DNA of 64,000 nucleotides, from NCBI RefSeq assembly GCF_002794255.1, contig NZ_PGGW01000063.1:2501-66500 (forward strand), written 5' to 3'. Position numbers and translations under genes: made by a program. Position 1 is the first letter of the stretch. Each line of letters begins with the position of its first letter. The stretch comes from Streptomyces carminius. GTDB lineage: Bacteria; Actinomycetota; Actinomycetes; Streptomycetales; Streptomycetaceae. Shown here one piece after another: positions 26,074-34,978 of this stretch. The notes under the pieces are model-generated. The model was not told where the DNA came from. It worked only from the letters and a program-made list of their open reading frames with translations, and made no database searches.

Positions 26074-27945
26074 GTGGACGCGCAGAGCCGTGGGCAGGCG
26101 GGCGACATCGATCCCGCGGACCAGTGGGTGTTCGACCCGGACACCGGTGACTACAAGCTGCGGCCGCTGTCTCCCGGCGTGCCCCCTTCCCCTTCCCCCG
26201 CCGCCGCGACCCAGGCGCCGGGGACACCCCGTACCCCACGCACTTCCCGTACTCCTTCCCCGAGTTCCCCGGGTTCCCCGGGTTCCCCGGGTTCCCCGGG
26301 TTCTCCCCGTTCCGCCCCCCGGTCCACCACCTCGCACGCCACCGGCCGGGCGGCGGTGCCGTCCGGCGCCGAGGTGCCCAGACAGCGCAGGCGACGGGCG
26401 GACGACGCCCCCGCGAAGGCCGGGGGGACGCCGGAGGGACGCCGGGCGGCGGGCGGCCGGGCGGCCAGCCGGCGCAAGGCCAAGCCGAAGAAGTCCAAGA
26501 AGCAGAAGGTCCTGCTGTGGACCGGCGGTGTGACGGCCTTCCTGCTCGTCGGCACCTCGGCCGCCGCCTACGTCCTCTACAACCACTTCAACGGCAACCT
26601 CAACACGGTCGACGTCGGTGACGCCGGGGACGGCGGCGGCTTCGGCGGCGACGGCCCGGTCAACATCCTGCTGATCGGCACCGACAAGCGCACCGGCGCG
26701 GGCAACGAGGGCTACGGCGACAAGAACAGCCCCGGCCACGCCGACACCACGTTCCTCTTCCACGTCTCCGCGGACCGCTCCAACGCGACCGTGCTGAGCA
26801 TCCCCCGGGACCTGATCACCGACATCCCCGACTGCCCCACCAAGCAGGAGGGCGGCGAAACCGAGATCGTCCCGGGCGAGCAGGGCGCCCGGTTCAACAC
26901 CAGCCTGGGCCAGGCGGGCCGCGACCCGGGCTGCACCATGCGGACCGTCAAGGAGCTGACGGGGCTGGACGTCCACCACTTCATGATGGCGGACTTCAAC
27001 GCCGTCAAGACGATGACCACCGCGGTCGGCGGGGTCGAGGTGTGCCTGGACAAGCCCGTCAAGGACGACAAGTCCCACCTGGACCTGCCCGCGGGCGTGA
27101 GCGTCATCGAGGGCGAGCAGGCCCTGGCCTTCGTCCGCACCCGCAAGAGCTTCGGCAACAGCAGCGACCTGGACCGCATCAAGATACAGCAGCAGTTCCT
27201 GAGCTCGATGATCCGCAAGTTCAAGTCCAACGACACGCTCACCGACCCGGGCAAGTTGTGGAGCCTGGCCGAGGCCGCCACCAAGGCGCTGACGGTGGAC
27301 ACCGGCATAGGCACCATCAAGAAGCTGAGCGACCTGGGCCGGGAGCTCAGCGGCATCAACCCCAAGAACATCTCCTTCGTGACCCTTCCGGTGATCGACA
27401 ACCCCGTGGAGAAGGTCAAGGCCACGGTGGTCCCCGACCCCGTCAAGGCCCCGCAGCTCTTCGCGATGATGCAGAACGACATCTCCCTCACCGAGGTGGA
27501 GAAGAAGGAGAAGGCCGCCAAGAAGAAGGCCCAGAAGGAGCAGGCCGCCCTGCTCGAGGGCCCGCGGGCCGACGCCTCCGAGGTGCGGGTCGAGGTCCTC
27601 AACGGCGGGGAGATCGCGGGTGCGGCGCAGGCGACGCTCACCTGGCTGCAGAACACCCAGAACGTGCTGAAGTCCAGCAACGGCGGCAACGCGCCCGAGC
27701 AGCTCCCGAAGACGGTCCTGGAGTACGCGCCCAACCAGGCCGACCAGGCCCGCAAGCTCGCGGACCTGATGGGCCTGCCCGCCTCCGCCCTGAAGCAGGG
27801 CACCGAGGACGCCGAGGGGCTGGAGCCGATGACACTGACGCTCGGCGCCGACTTCCAGGGCGCCGGCATCCCCGTCACCGCCCCGGCGAAGGCGCCGGAG
27901 GACATTCAGAAGGTGGAAGCCGACAAACAGATATGCGCCAAGTGA
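26074..27945 (+). CDS. LCP family protein 2 with LytR C-terminal domain
   Basis: Encodes 623 residues from GTG 26074, preceded by GGAGG. The N-terminal ~150 residues are cytoplasmic: an OCRE-like opening (DPADQWVFDPDTGDYKLRPL) with an SPG-repeat tract encoded by a DNA tandem repeat, then Arg/Lys-rich residues. One membrane helix lies near 147-170. The LCP domain (~200-430) has GHADTTFLFHVSADRSNA, LSIPRDLITDIP and FVRTRKSFGNSSD. The LytR_C domain follows (VRVEVLNGGEIAGAAQATL) and the protein ends KQICAK. It probably ligates a wall glycopolymer to peptidoglycan. It is followed after 55 bp by LCP 3 and is likely in one transcript with it. Confidence 0.93.
   Translation: MDAQSRGQAGDIDPADQWVFDPDTGDYKLRPLSPGVPPSPSPAAATQAPGTPRTPRTSRTPSPSSPGSPGSPGSPGSPRSAPRSTTSHATGRAAVPSGAEVPRQRRRRADDAPAKAGGTPEGRRAAGGRAASRRKAKPKKSKKQKVLLWTGGVTAFLLVGTSAAAYVLYNHFNGNLNTVDVGDAGDGGGFGGDGPVNILLIGTDKRTGAGNEGYGDKNSPGHADTTFLFHVSADRSNATVLSIPRDLITDIPDCPTKQEGGETEIVPGEQGARFNTSLGQAGRDPGCTMRTVKELTGLDVHHFMMADFNAVKTMTTAVGGVEVCLDKPVKDDKSHLDLPAGVSVIEGEQALAFVRTRKSFGNSSDLDRIKIQQQFLSSMIRKFKSNDTLTDPGKLWSLAEAATKALTVDTGIGTIKKLSDLGRELSGINPKNISFVTLPVIDNPVEKVKATVVPDPVKAPQLFAMMQNDISLTEVEKKEKAAKKKAQKEQAALLEGPRADASEVRVEVLNGGEIAGAAQATLTWLQNTQNVLKSSNGGNAPEQLPKTVLEYAPNQADQARKLADLMGLPASALKQGTEDAEGLEPMTLTLGADFQGAGIPVTAPAKAPEDIQKVEADKQICAK
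26263..26305 (+). repeat. 9-bp tandem repeat encoding SPG units
   Basis: About four and a half copies of the 9-base unit GGTTCCCCG lie within the LCP 2 coding region and encode Ser-Pro-Gly repeats. Copy-number change would keep the frame and only alter linker length. Confidence 0.8.
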
Positions 27946-28000
27946 CGGCGCGCACGCCCCGTTCCGAGCGCGGGCCGAACGACCAGGGGAGGGCAACCCG

Positions 28001-29752
28001 TTGGGGCAGCGCGCCGCACGGAGGAAGGGCGCGCACGACCGTGCCGCCGAGGCCGGGGACTTCGGCTGGGACGACGGCCTGTACGAGGAGCACGGGCGGT
28101 CCACCGCCGACAGCACCTCCGACAGCAACAGCACCACCGCCGACACCAGCGGCGGCAGCGGGAGAGCCGTGCCGCGGTCCGGGGGCGGCCACCGTTCCGG
28201 CGGCCCGCGCCGGGGCACGGGCGGCCGGGCCGGGCGGATACTGCGCTGGACCGCGGCCGGTCTGTCACTGCTGATCCTCGGCACGGCCGGCGCCGGTTAC
28301 CTCTACTACGAGCACCTCAACGGCAACCTCACCCGCAAACCCCTGACCCTGGGCGACAACCGGCTCGACCACCGGCAGAACGCCGCCGGCCAGACCCCGC
28401 TCAACATCCTGCTGCTGGGCTCCGACAGCCGTAACTCCGCCCGGAACGTCGAACTCGGCGGCGCCCGGGACGAGGTGGGGCGCAAGCCGCTCGCCGATGT
28501 GCAGATGCTGCTGCACCTCTCGGCCGACCGCGGCAGCATCTCGGTGCTCAGCATTCCCCGGGACACCAAGGTGACCATCCCCCAGTGCACCGACCCCGAG
28601 GACGGCACGGTCCACGAGCAGACCACCGGGAAGATCAACACCAGCCTCCAGTACGGCGGTCCGGGCTGCACGGTCGCCACCTGGATGGAGCTGACCGGCA
28701 TACCGATCGACCACTTCATGATGATCGACTTCGCGGGTGTGGTGGACATGGCCGACGCCGTCGGCGGTGTCCCGGTCTGCGTCCGGGACAACATCCAGGA
28801 CAAGAACTCCGGGCTGCGCCTGGAGGCCGGCACCACCACCGTCCGGGGCGAGCAGGCCCTGCAGTGGCTGCGCACCCGCTACGGCTTCGGCGACGGCACC
28901 GACATAGGCCGGGCGAAGGCCCAGCACATGTACATGAACTCCATGGTCCGGCAGCTCAAGGCCGGCACCAAGCTCACCGACCCCGGCAAGCTCCGGGCCC
29001 TCGCCGAGGCCGCGACCGGGGCGCTCACCGTCGACGAGGGCATCGACAGCGTCAAGGACCTCTACGACCTGGCCGAGCAGCTCAGGCAGGTGCCCACCGA
29101 CCGGATCACCATGGCCACCATGCCCTGGCAGTACTCCGACGGCGGCAGCCACGTGATACCCGAGCCGGGCGACGCCGAGAGGGTGTTCTCGCTCATCCGC
29201 GACGACATCGCACTCGACGGCAAGGACAAGAAGCGGAAGAAGACCGACAAGCCCGCCACCACCGGCCCGGCCGCCCCCAGCGAAGAGATCCCGGTGCGGG
29301 TGCGCAACGGCACCCGCACCGTCACCCTGGCCCCCGTCAACGGCCGCGCCGCCGCCGTCACCGACGAACTGCACCGGCTCGGCTTCACCCGGGCCGCCAC
29401 CGACACCACCCCGGCGGCCCAGGCCGACACCACCGTCTCCTACGCGGACGAGGACCGGCGTGGCGACGCCCTGGCCGTGGCGAAGGCCCTGGGCCTGCCC
29501 GAGCGGGCCGTGAAGCACTCGGCCGGGGCCGAGGAGATCACCCTGGTGATCGGCGCCGACTGGCGCCGGGGGAGCGCCTATCCCGGGCAGGCCCCCGGCA
29601 CCGCGGCCCCCGACGAGGGCGGGGCCGACGGGACCGACGGGACCGACGGGACCGACGGGACCGACGGGAACACCGTCCCCGAGAGCGCCGGTGCGCTCAA
29701 CGGCTCGCAGAAGGACGCCTGCATGGACGTGAACCCCGCGCACATCTGGTGA
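28001..29752 (+). CDS. LCP family protein 3 with LytR C-terminal domain
   Basis: Encodes 583 residues. A TTG start at 28001 is chosen because GGGGAGGG lies 7-8 bases before it. A Ser/Thr/Asp-rich cytoplasmic N-terminus (~80 residues) precedes one membrane helix (RILRWTAAGLSLLILGTAGA). The LCP domain has LADVQMLLHLSADRGSI, LSIPRDTKVTIP and WLRTRYGFGDGTD; the residue after the conserved Asp is Val rather than the usual Thr. LytR_C follows (IPVRVRNGTRTVTLAPVNGR). A GTD repeat tract, encoded by a DNA tandem repeat, lies near the C-terminus, which ends DACMDVNPAHIW. It has the same four-cysteine pattern as LCP 1 and 2 and is probably co-transcribed with LCP 2. Confidence 0.92.
   Translation: MGQRAARRKGAHDRAAEAGDFGWDDGLYEEHGRSTADSTSDSNSTTADTSGGSGRAVPRSGGGHRSGGPRRGTGGRAGRILRWTAAGLSLLILGTAGAGYLYYEHLNGNLTRKPLTLGDNRLDHRQNAAGQTPLNILLLGSDSRNSARNVELGGARDEVGRKPLADVQMLLHLSADRGSISVLSIPRDTKVTIPQCTDPEDGTVHEQTTGKINTSLQYGGPGCTVATWMELTGIPIDHFMMIDFAGVVDMADAVGGVPVCVRDNIQDKNSGLRLEAGTTTVRGEQALQWLRTRYGFGDGTDIGRAKAQHMYMNSMVRQLKAGTKLTDPGKLRALAEAATGALTVDEGIDSVKDLYDLAEQLRQVPTDRITMATMPWQYSDGGSHVIPEPGDAERVFSLIRDDIALDGKDKKRKKTDKPATTGPAAPSEEIPVRVRNGTRTVTLAPVNGRAAAVTDELHRLGFTRAATDTTPAAQADTTVSYADEDRRGDALAVAKALGLPERAVKHSAGAEEITLVIGADWRRGSAYPGQAPGTAAPDEGGADGTDGTDGTDGTDGNTVPESAGALNGSQKDACMDVNPAHIW
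29620..29668 (+). repeat. 9-bp tandem repeat encoding Gly-Thr-Asp units
   Basis: Four perfect copies plus a degenerate copy of GGGACCGAC lie near the 3' end of LCP 3, encoding DGTDGTDGTDGTDG. Like the repeat in LCP 2, slippage here stays in frame. Confidence 0.8.
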
Positions 29753-29794
29753 CGCGCACGGCGGGGACGGCACGGGCGCGCACGGCGGGGACGG
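29753..29794. repeat. 18-bp direct repeat, period 24
   Basis: The 18-base sequence at 29753-29770 is repeated exactly at 29777-29794. It lies in the 73-bp gap between the convergent LCP 3 and glycosyltransferase genes. Confidence 0.6.
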
Positions 29795-29825
29795 TCCGCG
29801 GCCGGGCCGCCCCCGCGTACGGCGG

Positions 29826-30869
29826 TCAGCCCCCGGCGGTCACCGGCTCCCGGCGGCTGGCCTTCACCTTCTCCGCCAGCTTCCGCGGGCTGGTCAGGAA
29901 GCCCCAGCCCCACGACATGTGCATGGTGGCCAGCGCCAGCGGGATCCGCACCCGCGCCCCGAACGGCAGCCCCTTCCCCGCCGGGACCGAGCCCGCGGTG
30001 ATCGCCGCCAGGTAGCCCGCCGGGACGAGCAGGCCCCACGGGGTGACCAGTGCGCCCGCCACCAGGCCCGCCACGATGGCGACCACGGCGGCGGGCGGCG
30101 CCAGATAGCGCAGGTTGATCGAGCCGGAGTGGTAGCGGGCCACCACGTGCCGCCAGCGGCCGTAGTTGCGGTACTGCCTGGCCAGGGCGCGTACGTTCGG
30201 GCGCGGCCGGTAGGAGACCAGCAGCTCCGGCGAGAACCAGATCAGCCCGCCGGCCTGGCGGATGCGGAAGTTCAGCTCCCAGTCCTGCGCCCGGATGAAC
30301 TCCTCGTTGTAGCCGCCCTGCCGCTCCAGCACCTCGCGGCGGAAGACACCCAGATAGACCGTCTCGGCCTCGCCGGCCTCGCCGCCGGTGTGGAAGGCCG
30401 CGTTGCCGACCCCGATCCGCGAGGTCATGGCGGCGGCCACCGCCTTCTCCCAGTCGTTCTCGCCCTCGGCGTGCATGATGCCGCCGACGTTCGCGGCGCC
30501 GGTCTCCGCCAGCAGTCGTACGGCGGTGGCGATGTAGTCCGGCGAGAGCATCCCGTGCCCGTCCACCCGCACCACGACCGGGTGGCGGGAGGCGGCGATG
30601 GCGGCGTTGAGCCCGGCGGGGGTGCGGCCGGTGGGGTTGGGCACGGTGCGCACCCGGGGGTCCTCGCGGACCAGTTCGGCGGCGATGGCGTCGGTGCGGT
30701 CCTCGGACGGGCCGAGCGCGATCACGACCTCGAGCTCGCCGTCGTACTCCTGCTCCAGGATGTGCCGCACCGAGCTGCGCAGATACCGCTCCTCGTTGAG
30801 CACCGGCATGATCACGGAAACCGCGGGCGGCGCAGCGGCCGGCGAGGGGGATTCGGCTGGGGAACTCAC
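29826..30869 (-). CDS. glycosyltransferase family 2 protein
   Basis: Encodes 347 residues from GTG 30869 (SSPAESPSPAAAPPAVSVIM); an in-frame ATG at 30929 is possible, but neither has a good ribosome-binding site. The GT-A fold signatures are clear: AVSVIMPVLNEERYLRSSVR, EVVIALGPSEDRTDAIAAEL, the DxD-like VVVRVDGHGMLSPDYI, and AQDWELNFRIRQAGGLIWF, where the catalytic base should lie. Two or three membrane helices follow (PPAAVVAIVAGLVAGALVTP and the next segment). It probably makes a polyprenyl- or lipid-linked saccharide on the cytoplasmic face. It lies on the minus strand inside the LCP array, so it plausibly makes a precursor for these ligases. Confidence 0.9.
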   Translation of the reverse strand: MSSPAESPSPAAAPPAVSVIMPVLNEERYLRSSVRHILEQEYDGELEVVIALGPSEDRTDAIAAELVREDPRVRTVPNPTGRTPAGLNAAIAASRHPVVVRVDGHGMLSPDYIATAVRLLAETGAANVGGIMHAEGENDWEKAVAAAMTSRIGVGNAAFHTGGEAGEAETVYLGVFRREVLERQGGYNEEFIRAQDWELNFRIRQAGGLIWFSPELLVSYRPRPNVRALARQYRNYGRWRHVVARYHSGSINLRYLAPPAAVVAIVAGLVAGALVTPWGLLVPAGYLAAITAGSVPAGKGLPFGARVRIPLALATMHMSWGWGFLTSPRKLAEKVKASRREPVTAGG

Positions 30870-31014
30870 CGGGCCACGGTACCGCGAACGGGTGAGGCCC
30901 CCGCACGGCAGCCGGGTGGCCGCGGGCATCGGGCGGCGTGGGATGCCCGGTCCGTAGATCGTATGGACCTACGTTGGCCGCTTCCGGCCCCCACCCCACG
31001 GAGGTGGTTCTGCG

Positions 31015-32628
31015 ATGCCAGCCCGGTCGACGCCGCCGCGGCCCCGTCGGCGCGGCCGCCACGCCCGTCCCCGGCCGCGGCGCCGGCGGCTGTCCCGCTG
31101 GAGCACGCGGACGGCCACCGCCTTCTCGGCGCTGGTGCTGACGGCCAGCGGCATCGGTCACGCCATGGTCAGCGGGCTGGACGCCGAACTGCGCCGGGTG
31201 GACCCCTTCCACGGGCTCAGCCACCGTCCCAGGGCCGGCGACGGCACCAACTTCCTGGTCGTCGGCACCGACGGCCGCGCCGGAATCGGCCCGGCGGACC
31301 GGCGGCGCTACTCCCTGGGCGGCACCTCCTGCCACTGCACCGACACGATCATGCTGGTGCACCTGTCCGCCGACCGGAGCCGGGCCAGTGTGGTGAGCAT
31401 CCCCCGGGACTCCTACACCGAGTTTCCCGGCCATACCGACCCGGCCACCGGGAAGCACCGCACCGGCCGCACCGGGAAGATCAACGCCGCCTACGCCTAC
31501 GGCGGCCCGCGGCTGACCGTCCGCACGGTCGAGAAGATGACCGGGGTGCGCGTCGACCACTACCTGGAGGTCGACTTCACCAGCTTCATGCGGACGGTCG
31601 ACGCGCTGGGCGGGGTCCCGGTGTGCACCGCCCGACCGCTGCGCGACCCCCACAGCGGCCTCGACCTGCCGGCCGGCACCACCCGGCTGGACGGCGGCCG
31701 GGCCCTGCAGTACGTACGCGCCCGGCAGCTCGACGGGGAGGGCGATCTGGGCCGCATCAGGCGCCAGCAGCACTTCCTGGCCTCCATGATCAACGAGGCG
31801 ACCCGGCGCGGGGTGCTGATGAACCCGGTCCGGCTCAACCGGGTCGTCTCCGCGCTCGTCGGCTCGGTGCGCGCCGACCCCGGTCTGGACACCGGCGATC
31901 TGGTGGCCCTGGGACGGGCGATGCGCGGTCTCACGGCGGCGTCCTCGGAGTTCGTCTCGGTGCCGGTCGCCGACCCCGACCGCAGCGTGCCGGGCATCGG
32001 CTCGACGGTGGTCTGGGACAAGCCGGAGGCCGAGGGACTGTTCCGGGCAATGCGCCGGGACCTCCCCCTGGCGGCCGGCCCGGCGGGCACGGCGGGCGGG
32101 AAGAACCCGGAGAAGCCCGGCGAGAAGGCGGGCCGCTTCCCGCGGTCCGGCCCCCTGCCGGTGGAGGCGGACCCGGCGAAGGTCCGCGTCCAGGTCGAGA
32201 ACGGCACCCCGGTCGCGGACCTGGGCATGCGGGTGGACCGGGCGCTGCGCGCCACCGGTTTCGACACCACCGGCACTCCCCGCGCCGCGAAGCGGCAGGA
32301 CCTGCGGCACACGACCGTCCACCACGGGCCCGGACAGGTCCGCGCGGCCCGCGCCCTGGCCGCCGCGCTGCCCGGCGCCCGGCTACGGGAGGACAAGGCG
32401 AACGAGATGAACGAGGCGAATGAGGCGAATGAGGCGAACAAGAGCGGCAAGAAGGGCAAGGGGGACAACAGGGAGGGCAGGGACCGGGACCCGGTGCTGA
32501 GGGTGGTGCTCGGCAAGGAGCACAGCGAGGTGCGTCAGGTGCGTGAACGCGGGAGTACGCGCACCCCGGAACGGAAGGGCACCCCGGTGGTCACGGGCGA
32601 CGAGGTCGTGTGCCCCCGGCATCCCTGA
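31015..32628 (+). CDS. LCP family protein 4 with LytR C-terminal domain
   Basis: Encodes 537 residues from ATG 31015. A very basic N-terminus (about 25 of the first 30 residues are Pro, Arg or His) precedes a short membrane helix (~residues 36-52). The LCP domain has CTDTIMLVHLSADRSRA, VSIPRDSYTEFP and YVRARQLDGEGD. LytR_C begins VRVQVENGTPVADLGMRVDR. A charged NEANEANEANK repeat lies near residue 465, and the protein ends GDEVVCPRHP. It has four cysteines, but the first two are adjacent (SCHC just before the catalytic Asp), unlike LCP 1-3. It is more divergent than the others; it stands alone after the divergent glycosyltransferase. Confidence 0.9.
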   Translation: MPARSTPPRPRRRGRHARPRPRRRRLSRWSTRTATAFSALVLTASGIGHAMVSGLDAELRRVDPFHGLSHRPRAGDGTNFLVVGTDGRAGIGPADRRRYSLGGTSCHCTDTIMLVHLSADRSRASVVSIPRDSYTEFPGHTDPATGKHRTGRTGKINAAYAYGGPRLTVRTVEKMTGVRVDHYLEVDFTSFMRTVDALGGVPVCTARPLRDPHSGLDLPAGTTRLDGGRALQYVRARQLDGEGDLGRIRRQQHFLASMINEATRRGVLMNPVRLNRVVSALVGSVRADPGLDTGDLVALGRAMRGLTAASSEFVSVPVADPDRSVPGIGSTVVWDKPEAEGLFRAMRRDLPLAAGPAGTAGGKNPEKPGEKAGRFPRSGPLPVEADPAKVRVQVENGTPVADLGMRVDRALRATGFDTTGTPRAAKRQDLRHTTVHHGPGQVRAARALAAALPGARLREDKANEMNEANEANEANKSGKKGKGDNREGRDRDPVLRVVLGKEHSEVRQVRERGSTRTPERKGTPVVTGDEVVCPRHP

Positions 32629-32709
32629 TCACCGTGTCCGTCCGGGCACACTTCCGGTCCCGGCCGTCCGGCTCCCCGCCCGCCCCACTCGACCTGCCCA
32701 CCTACCGGC

Positions 32710-33261
32710 CTACTCGTCCAGCATCCCCTGCGCCGTCCGCCGGTCGCGCAGCTCCTTGATCGCCCGGCGGCGGGCGAGCCGGTGGGTGCGCCGGATCTGC
32801 GCCTCCTGCCACCGCCGCCGGTCCCGCTCGGTCTCGGGGAGCACCGGCGGCACGGGACGGGGCCTGCCCTCCTCGTCGACCGCGGTGAACACCAGATAGG
32901 CCGAGGCGACCTGGGTGGCGGGGGTGGACTCGTTCCAGCGCTCGGCCAGTACCCGCACCCCGACCTCCATCGAGGTCCGGCCCGTCCAGTTCACCTGGGC
33001 CTTCACATGCACCAGATCGCCCACCCGGACCGGCTCCAGGAAGACCATCTCGTCCATGGACGCCGTGACCGCCGGGCCGCCCGAGTGCCGCCCGGCGACC
33101 GCCCCGGCCGCGTCGTCGACCAGCTTCATCACCACACCGCCGTGGACGGTGCCGAGGAGGTTGGTGTCGTTGCCCGTCATGATGTGGGACAGCGTGGTCC
33201 GGGAAACCGAGGTGGGCTTGCCCGGCAGTGCGTGCTGGGGCGCCTGGGCCTGAGTGCTCAT
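32710..33261 (-). CDS. acyl-CoA thioesterase (hotdog fold)
   Basis: Encodes 183 residues from ATG 33261; GGGAGG is only one base away, so GTG 33270 (three codons earlier, 8 bases from GGGGAGG) is an equally good start. The hotdog/BACH-type motif LLGTVHGGVVMKLVDDAAG contains the catalytic-region His and Asp, followed by AVTASMDEMVFLEPVRVGDLV. A basic, helical C-terminus of ~45 residues (DRRRWQEAQIRRTHRLARRR) is typical of cytosolic acyl-CoA thioesterases. It hydrolyses acyl-CoA to free acid; chain length is unknown. It lies between LCP 4 and LCP 5 on the opposite strand, with no obvious functional link. Confidence 0.9.
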   Translation of the reverse strand: MSTQAQAPQHALPGKPTSVSRTTLSHIMTGNDTNLLGTVHGGVVMKLVDDAAGAVAGRHSGGPAVTASMDEMVFLEPVRVGDLVHVKAQVNWTGRTSMEVGVRVLAERWNESTPATQVASAYLVFTAVDEEGRPRPVPPVLPETERDRRRWQEAQIRRTHRLARRRAIKELRDRRTAQGMLDE

Positions 33262-33310
33262 GCCTCCCACCCTAAGCACCTCCCCGAGCGCCCGGTCACC
33301 GGCGCCCGCC

Positions 33311-33353
33311 GGTGCGCGGGCCGGTGCGCGGGCCGCTGTGCGGGCCGCTGTGC
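33311..33353. repeat. 12-bp imperfect tandem repeat upstream of LCP 5
   Basis: About three and a half copies of a 12-base unit (GGTGCGCGGGCC, then GCTGTGCGGGCC variants) lie between the divergent thioesterase and LCP 5 genes. They may overlap promoter sequences. Confidence 0.6.
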
Positions 33354-33432
33354 ATCAGCTCTGCAACAGCACCGCTCCGGTTCCGCTCCCCGCTCTATGG
33401 CGCACCCGCCCCGAGGGGGCACACTGCCTCCC

Positions 33433-34662
33433 ATGACTGACTGGCCCAACACCGCCGGCCCCGGCCCGCACCCGGACCCGACCCGCGCCATGCCGACCAC
33501 CCAGCGCGGTGGCGGCGGCTACTCCAGTGGCTACGCGCCCGCCCCCGGCGGCCCCGCGGGCCCCGCGGGCTACGACTCCGGTTACAACACGGGCCAGGTC
33601 TACGCCGGCTCCGGCCACGGCGGCGGCCCGGGCCGGGGCGGCGACCAGGGCGGCTACGGCGGCGGCTACGCCGGTGCCCGCCCCGCTCCCGACTGGGGCC
33701 GCCGGGTCAAGATCGGTCTGATCACCCTGCTCGTCGTGACCCTGGTGTGGTCGGTCGGCACCTACTTCTGGGCCGACTCCAAGCTCCGCCGCGAGGTGGA
33801 CCTGGGCATCGTGCAGGACCGCCCGGAGGGCGGCGAGGGCACCACCTACCTGATCGTGGGCTCCGACAGCCGCGAGGGCCTGTCCGACACGGAGAAGAAG
33901 GAGCTGCACACCGGGTCGGCCGACGGCAAGCGCACCGACTCGATGATCCTGCTCCACGACGGCCCCCAGGGCGTCACGATGGTCTCCCTGCCCCGCGACT
34001 CCTGGGTCACCATCCCGGAGTTCACCGGCTCGGAGAGCGGCAAGGACTTCCCCTCCCCCGGCGCCCGCAAGCTCAACGCCGCCTACTCCATGGACGGCGC
34101 CCCGCTGCTGGTCCGCACCGTCGAGTACAACACCGGCCTGCGCATCGACCACTACGCCGAGATAGGGTTCGGCGGCTTCGCCGAGATCGTCGACGCGGTC
34201 GGCGGCGTGGAGATGGACATCCCCCGCGACATCAAGGACAAGAACTCCGGCGCCGACCTCAAGAAGGGCCGCCAGACCCTCGACGGCGCCCAGGCCCTGG
34301 CCTTCGTCCGCAACCGCTACGAGGCGGGCAGCGACCTGGAGCGCACCAAGAACCAGCAGAAGTTCCTGTCCGCCCTGGCCAACCAGGCCGCCACCCCCGC
34401 CACCGTCCTCAACCCGTTCAAGCTCTACCCGACGATGGGCGCGGGCCTGGACACCTTGATCGTGGACGAGGACATGAGCCTGTGGAACCTGGCCACCATG
34501 TTCTGGGCGATGAAGGGCGTCACGGGCGGCGAGGGCGTCTCGATGAACATGCCGATCGCCGGCAGCGCCCCGCAGGGCTCCCTCAAGTGGGACATGCCGA
34601 AGGTCAAGAAGCTGGTCGAGCAGCTCAAGAACGGCGAGAAGGTCACCGTCAAGGGCGACTGA
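33433..34662 (+). CDS. LCP family protein 5 (cysteine-free)
   Basis: Encodes 409 residues from ATG 33433, with GAGGGGG upstream. A Gly/Tyr/Pro-rich cytoplasmic N-terminus (~90 residues) is followed by one membrane helix (VKIGLITLLVVTLVWSVGTY, ~96-115). The LCP domain has RTDSMILLHDGPQGVTMVSL, PRDSWVTIPEF and FVRNRYEAGSDLER. There is no LytR_C domain, and the C-terminus is a short Lys-rich helix ending EKVTVKGD. Unlike LCP 1-4 it has no cysteine at all, so it lacks the predicted disulfides. Its codon use is unusually uniform (almost every codon C-ending), suggesting high expression. It is followed by a strong terminator. Confidence 0.93.
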   Translation: MTDWPNTAGPGPHPDPTRAMPTTQRGGGGYSSGYAPAPGGPAGPAGYDSGYNTGQVYAGSGHGGGPGRGGDQGGYGGGYAGARPAPDWGRRVKIGLITLLVVTLVWSVGTYFWADSKLRREVDLGIVQDRPEGGEGTTYLIVGSDSREGLSDTEKKELHTGSADGKRTDSMILLHDGPQGVTMVSLPRDSWVTIPEFTGSESGKDFPSPGARKLNAAYSMDGAPLLVRTVEYNTGLRIDHYAEIGFGGFAEIVDAVGGVEMDIPRDIKDKNSGADLKKGRQTLDGAQALAFVRNRYEAGSDLERTKNQQKFLSALANQAATPATVLNPFKLYPTMGAGLDTLIVDEDMSLWNLATMFWAMKGVTGGEGVSMNMPIAGSAPQGSLKWDMPKVKKLVEQLKNGEKVTVKGD

Positions 34663-34707
34663 ACCCGGCCCGCGCGGGTACGCGGGTGAAGCGGTCATGT
34701 GAGGTGC

Positions 34708-34741
34708 GGGCCCCGGATACCGGAGACGGTGTCCGGGGCCC
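34708..34741 (+). terminator. LCP 5 terminator hairpin
   Basis: A 13-bp stem (34708-34720 with 34729-34741, one G-T wobble) with an 8-base loop lies 46 bases after the LCP 5 stop codon. Confidence 0.75.
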
Positions 34742-34978
34742 CGTGGCGTGCCCGCTTCACCCGTCGGGATGAAGCACCTGAACACCTGCACCCCGGCACA
34801 TCCCGGGAGTGAGCGTCAGCAGGTGGCGGCCGGAAGGAAAGCGCGCCGCGGGCCTTGCCGCCGAGCGGGACCGCCGTGCCGGTGTATCGCGTACCACTCG
34901 GTGGTGCGGCCCCGGCACTGCGGGACGGTTGCCTGATCGACCAACTTGCCTGAGACATGCAAGTCCGAAACTTAGGAA

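Noticed and set aside
25348..28284. A 978-codon open frame on the minus strand over the LCP genes
   Set aside because: Low-complexity Leu/Gly/Val/Arg translation, no ribosome-binding site, and fully antisense to LCP 1 and LCP 2.
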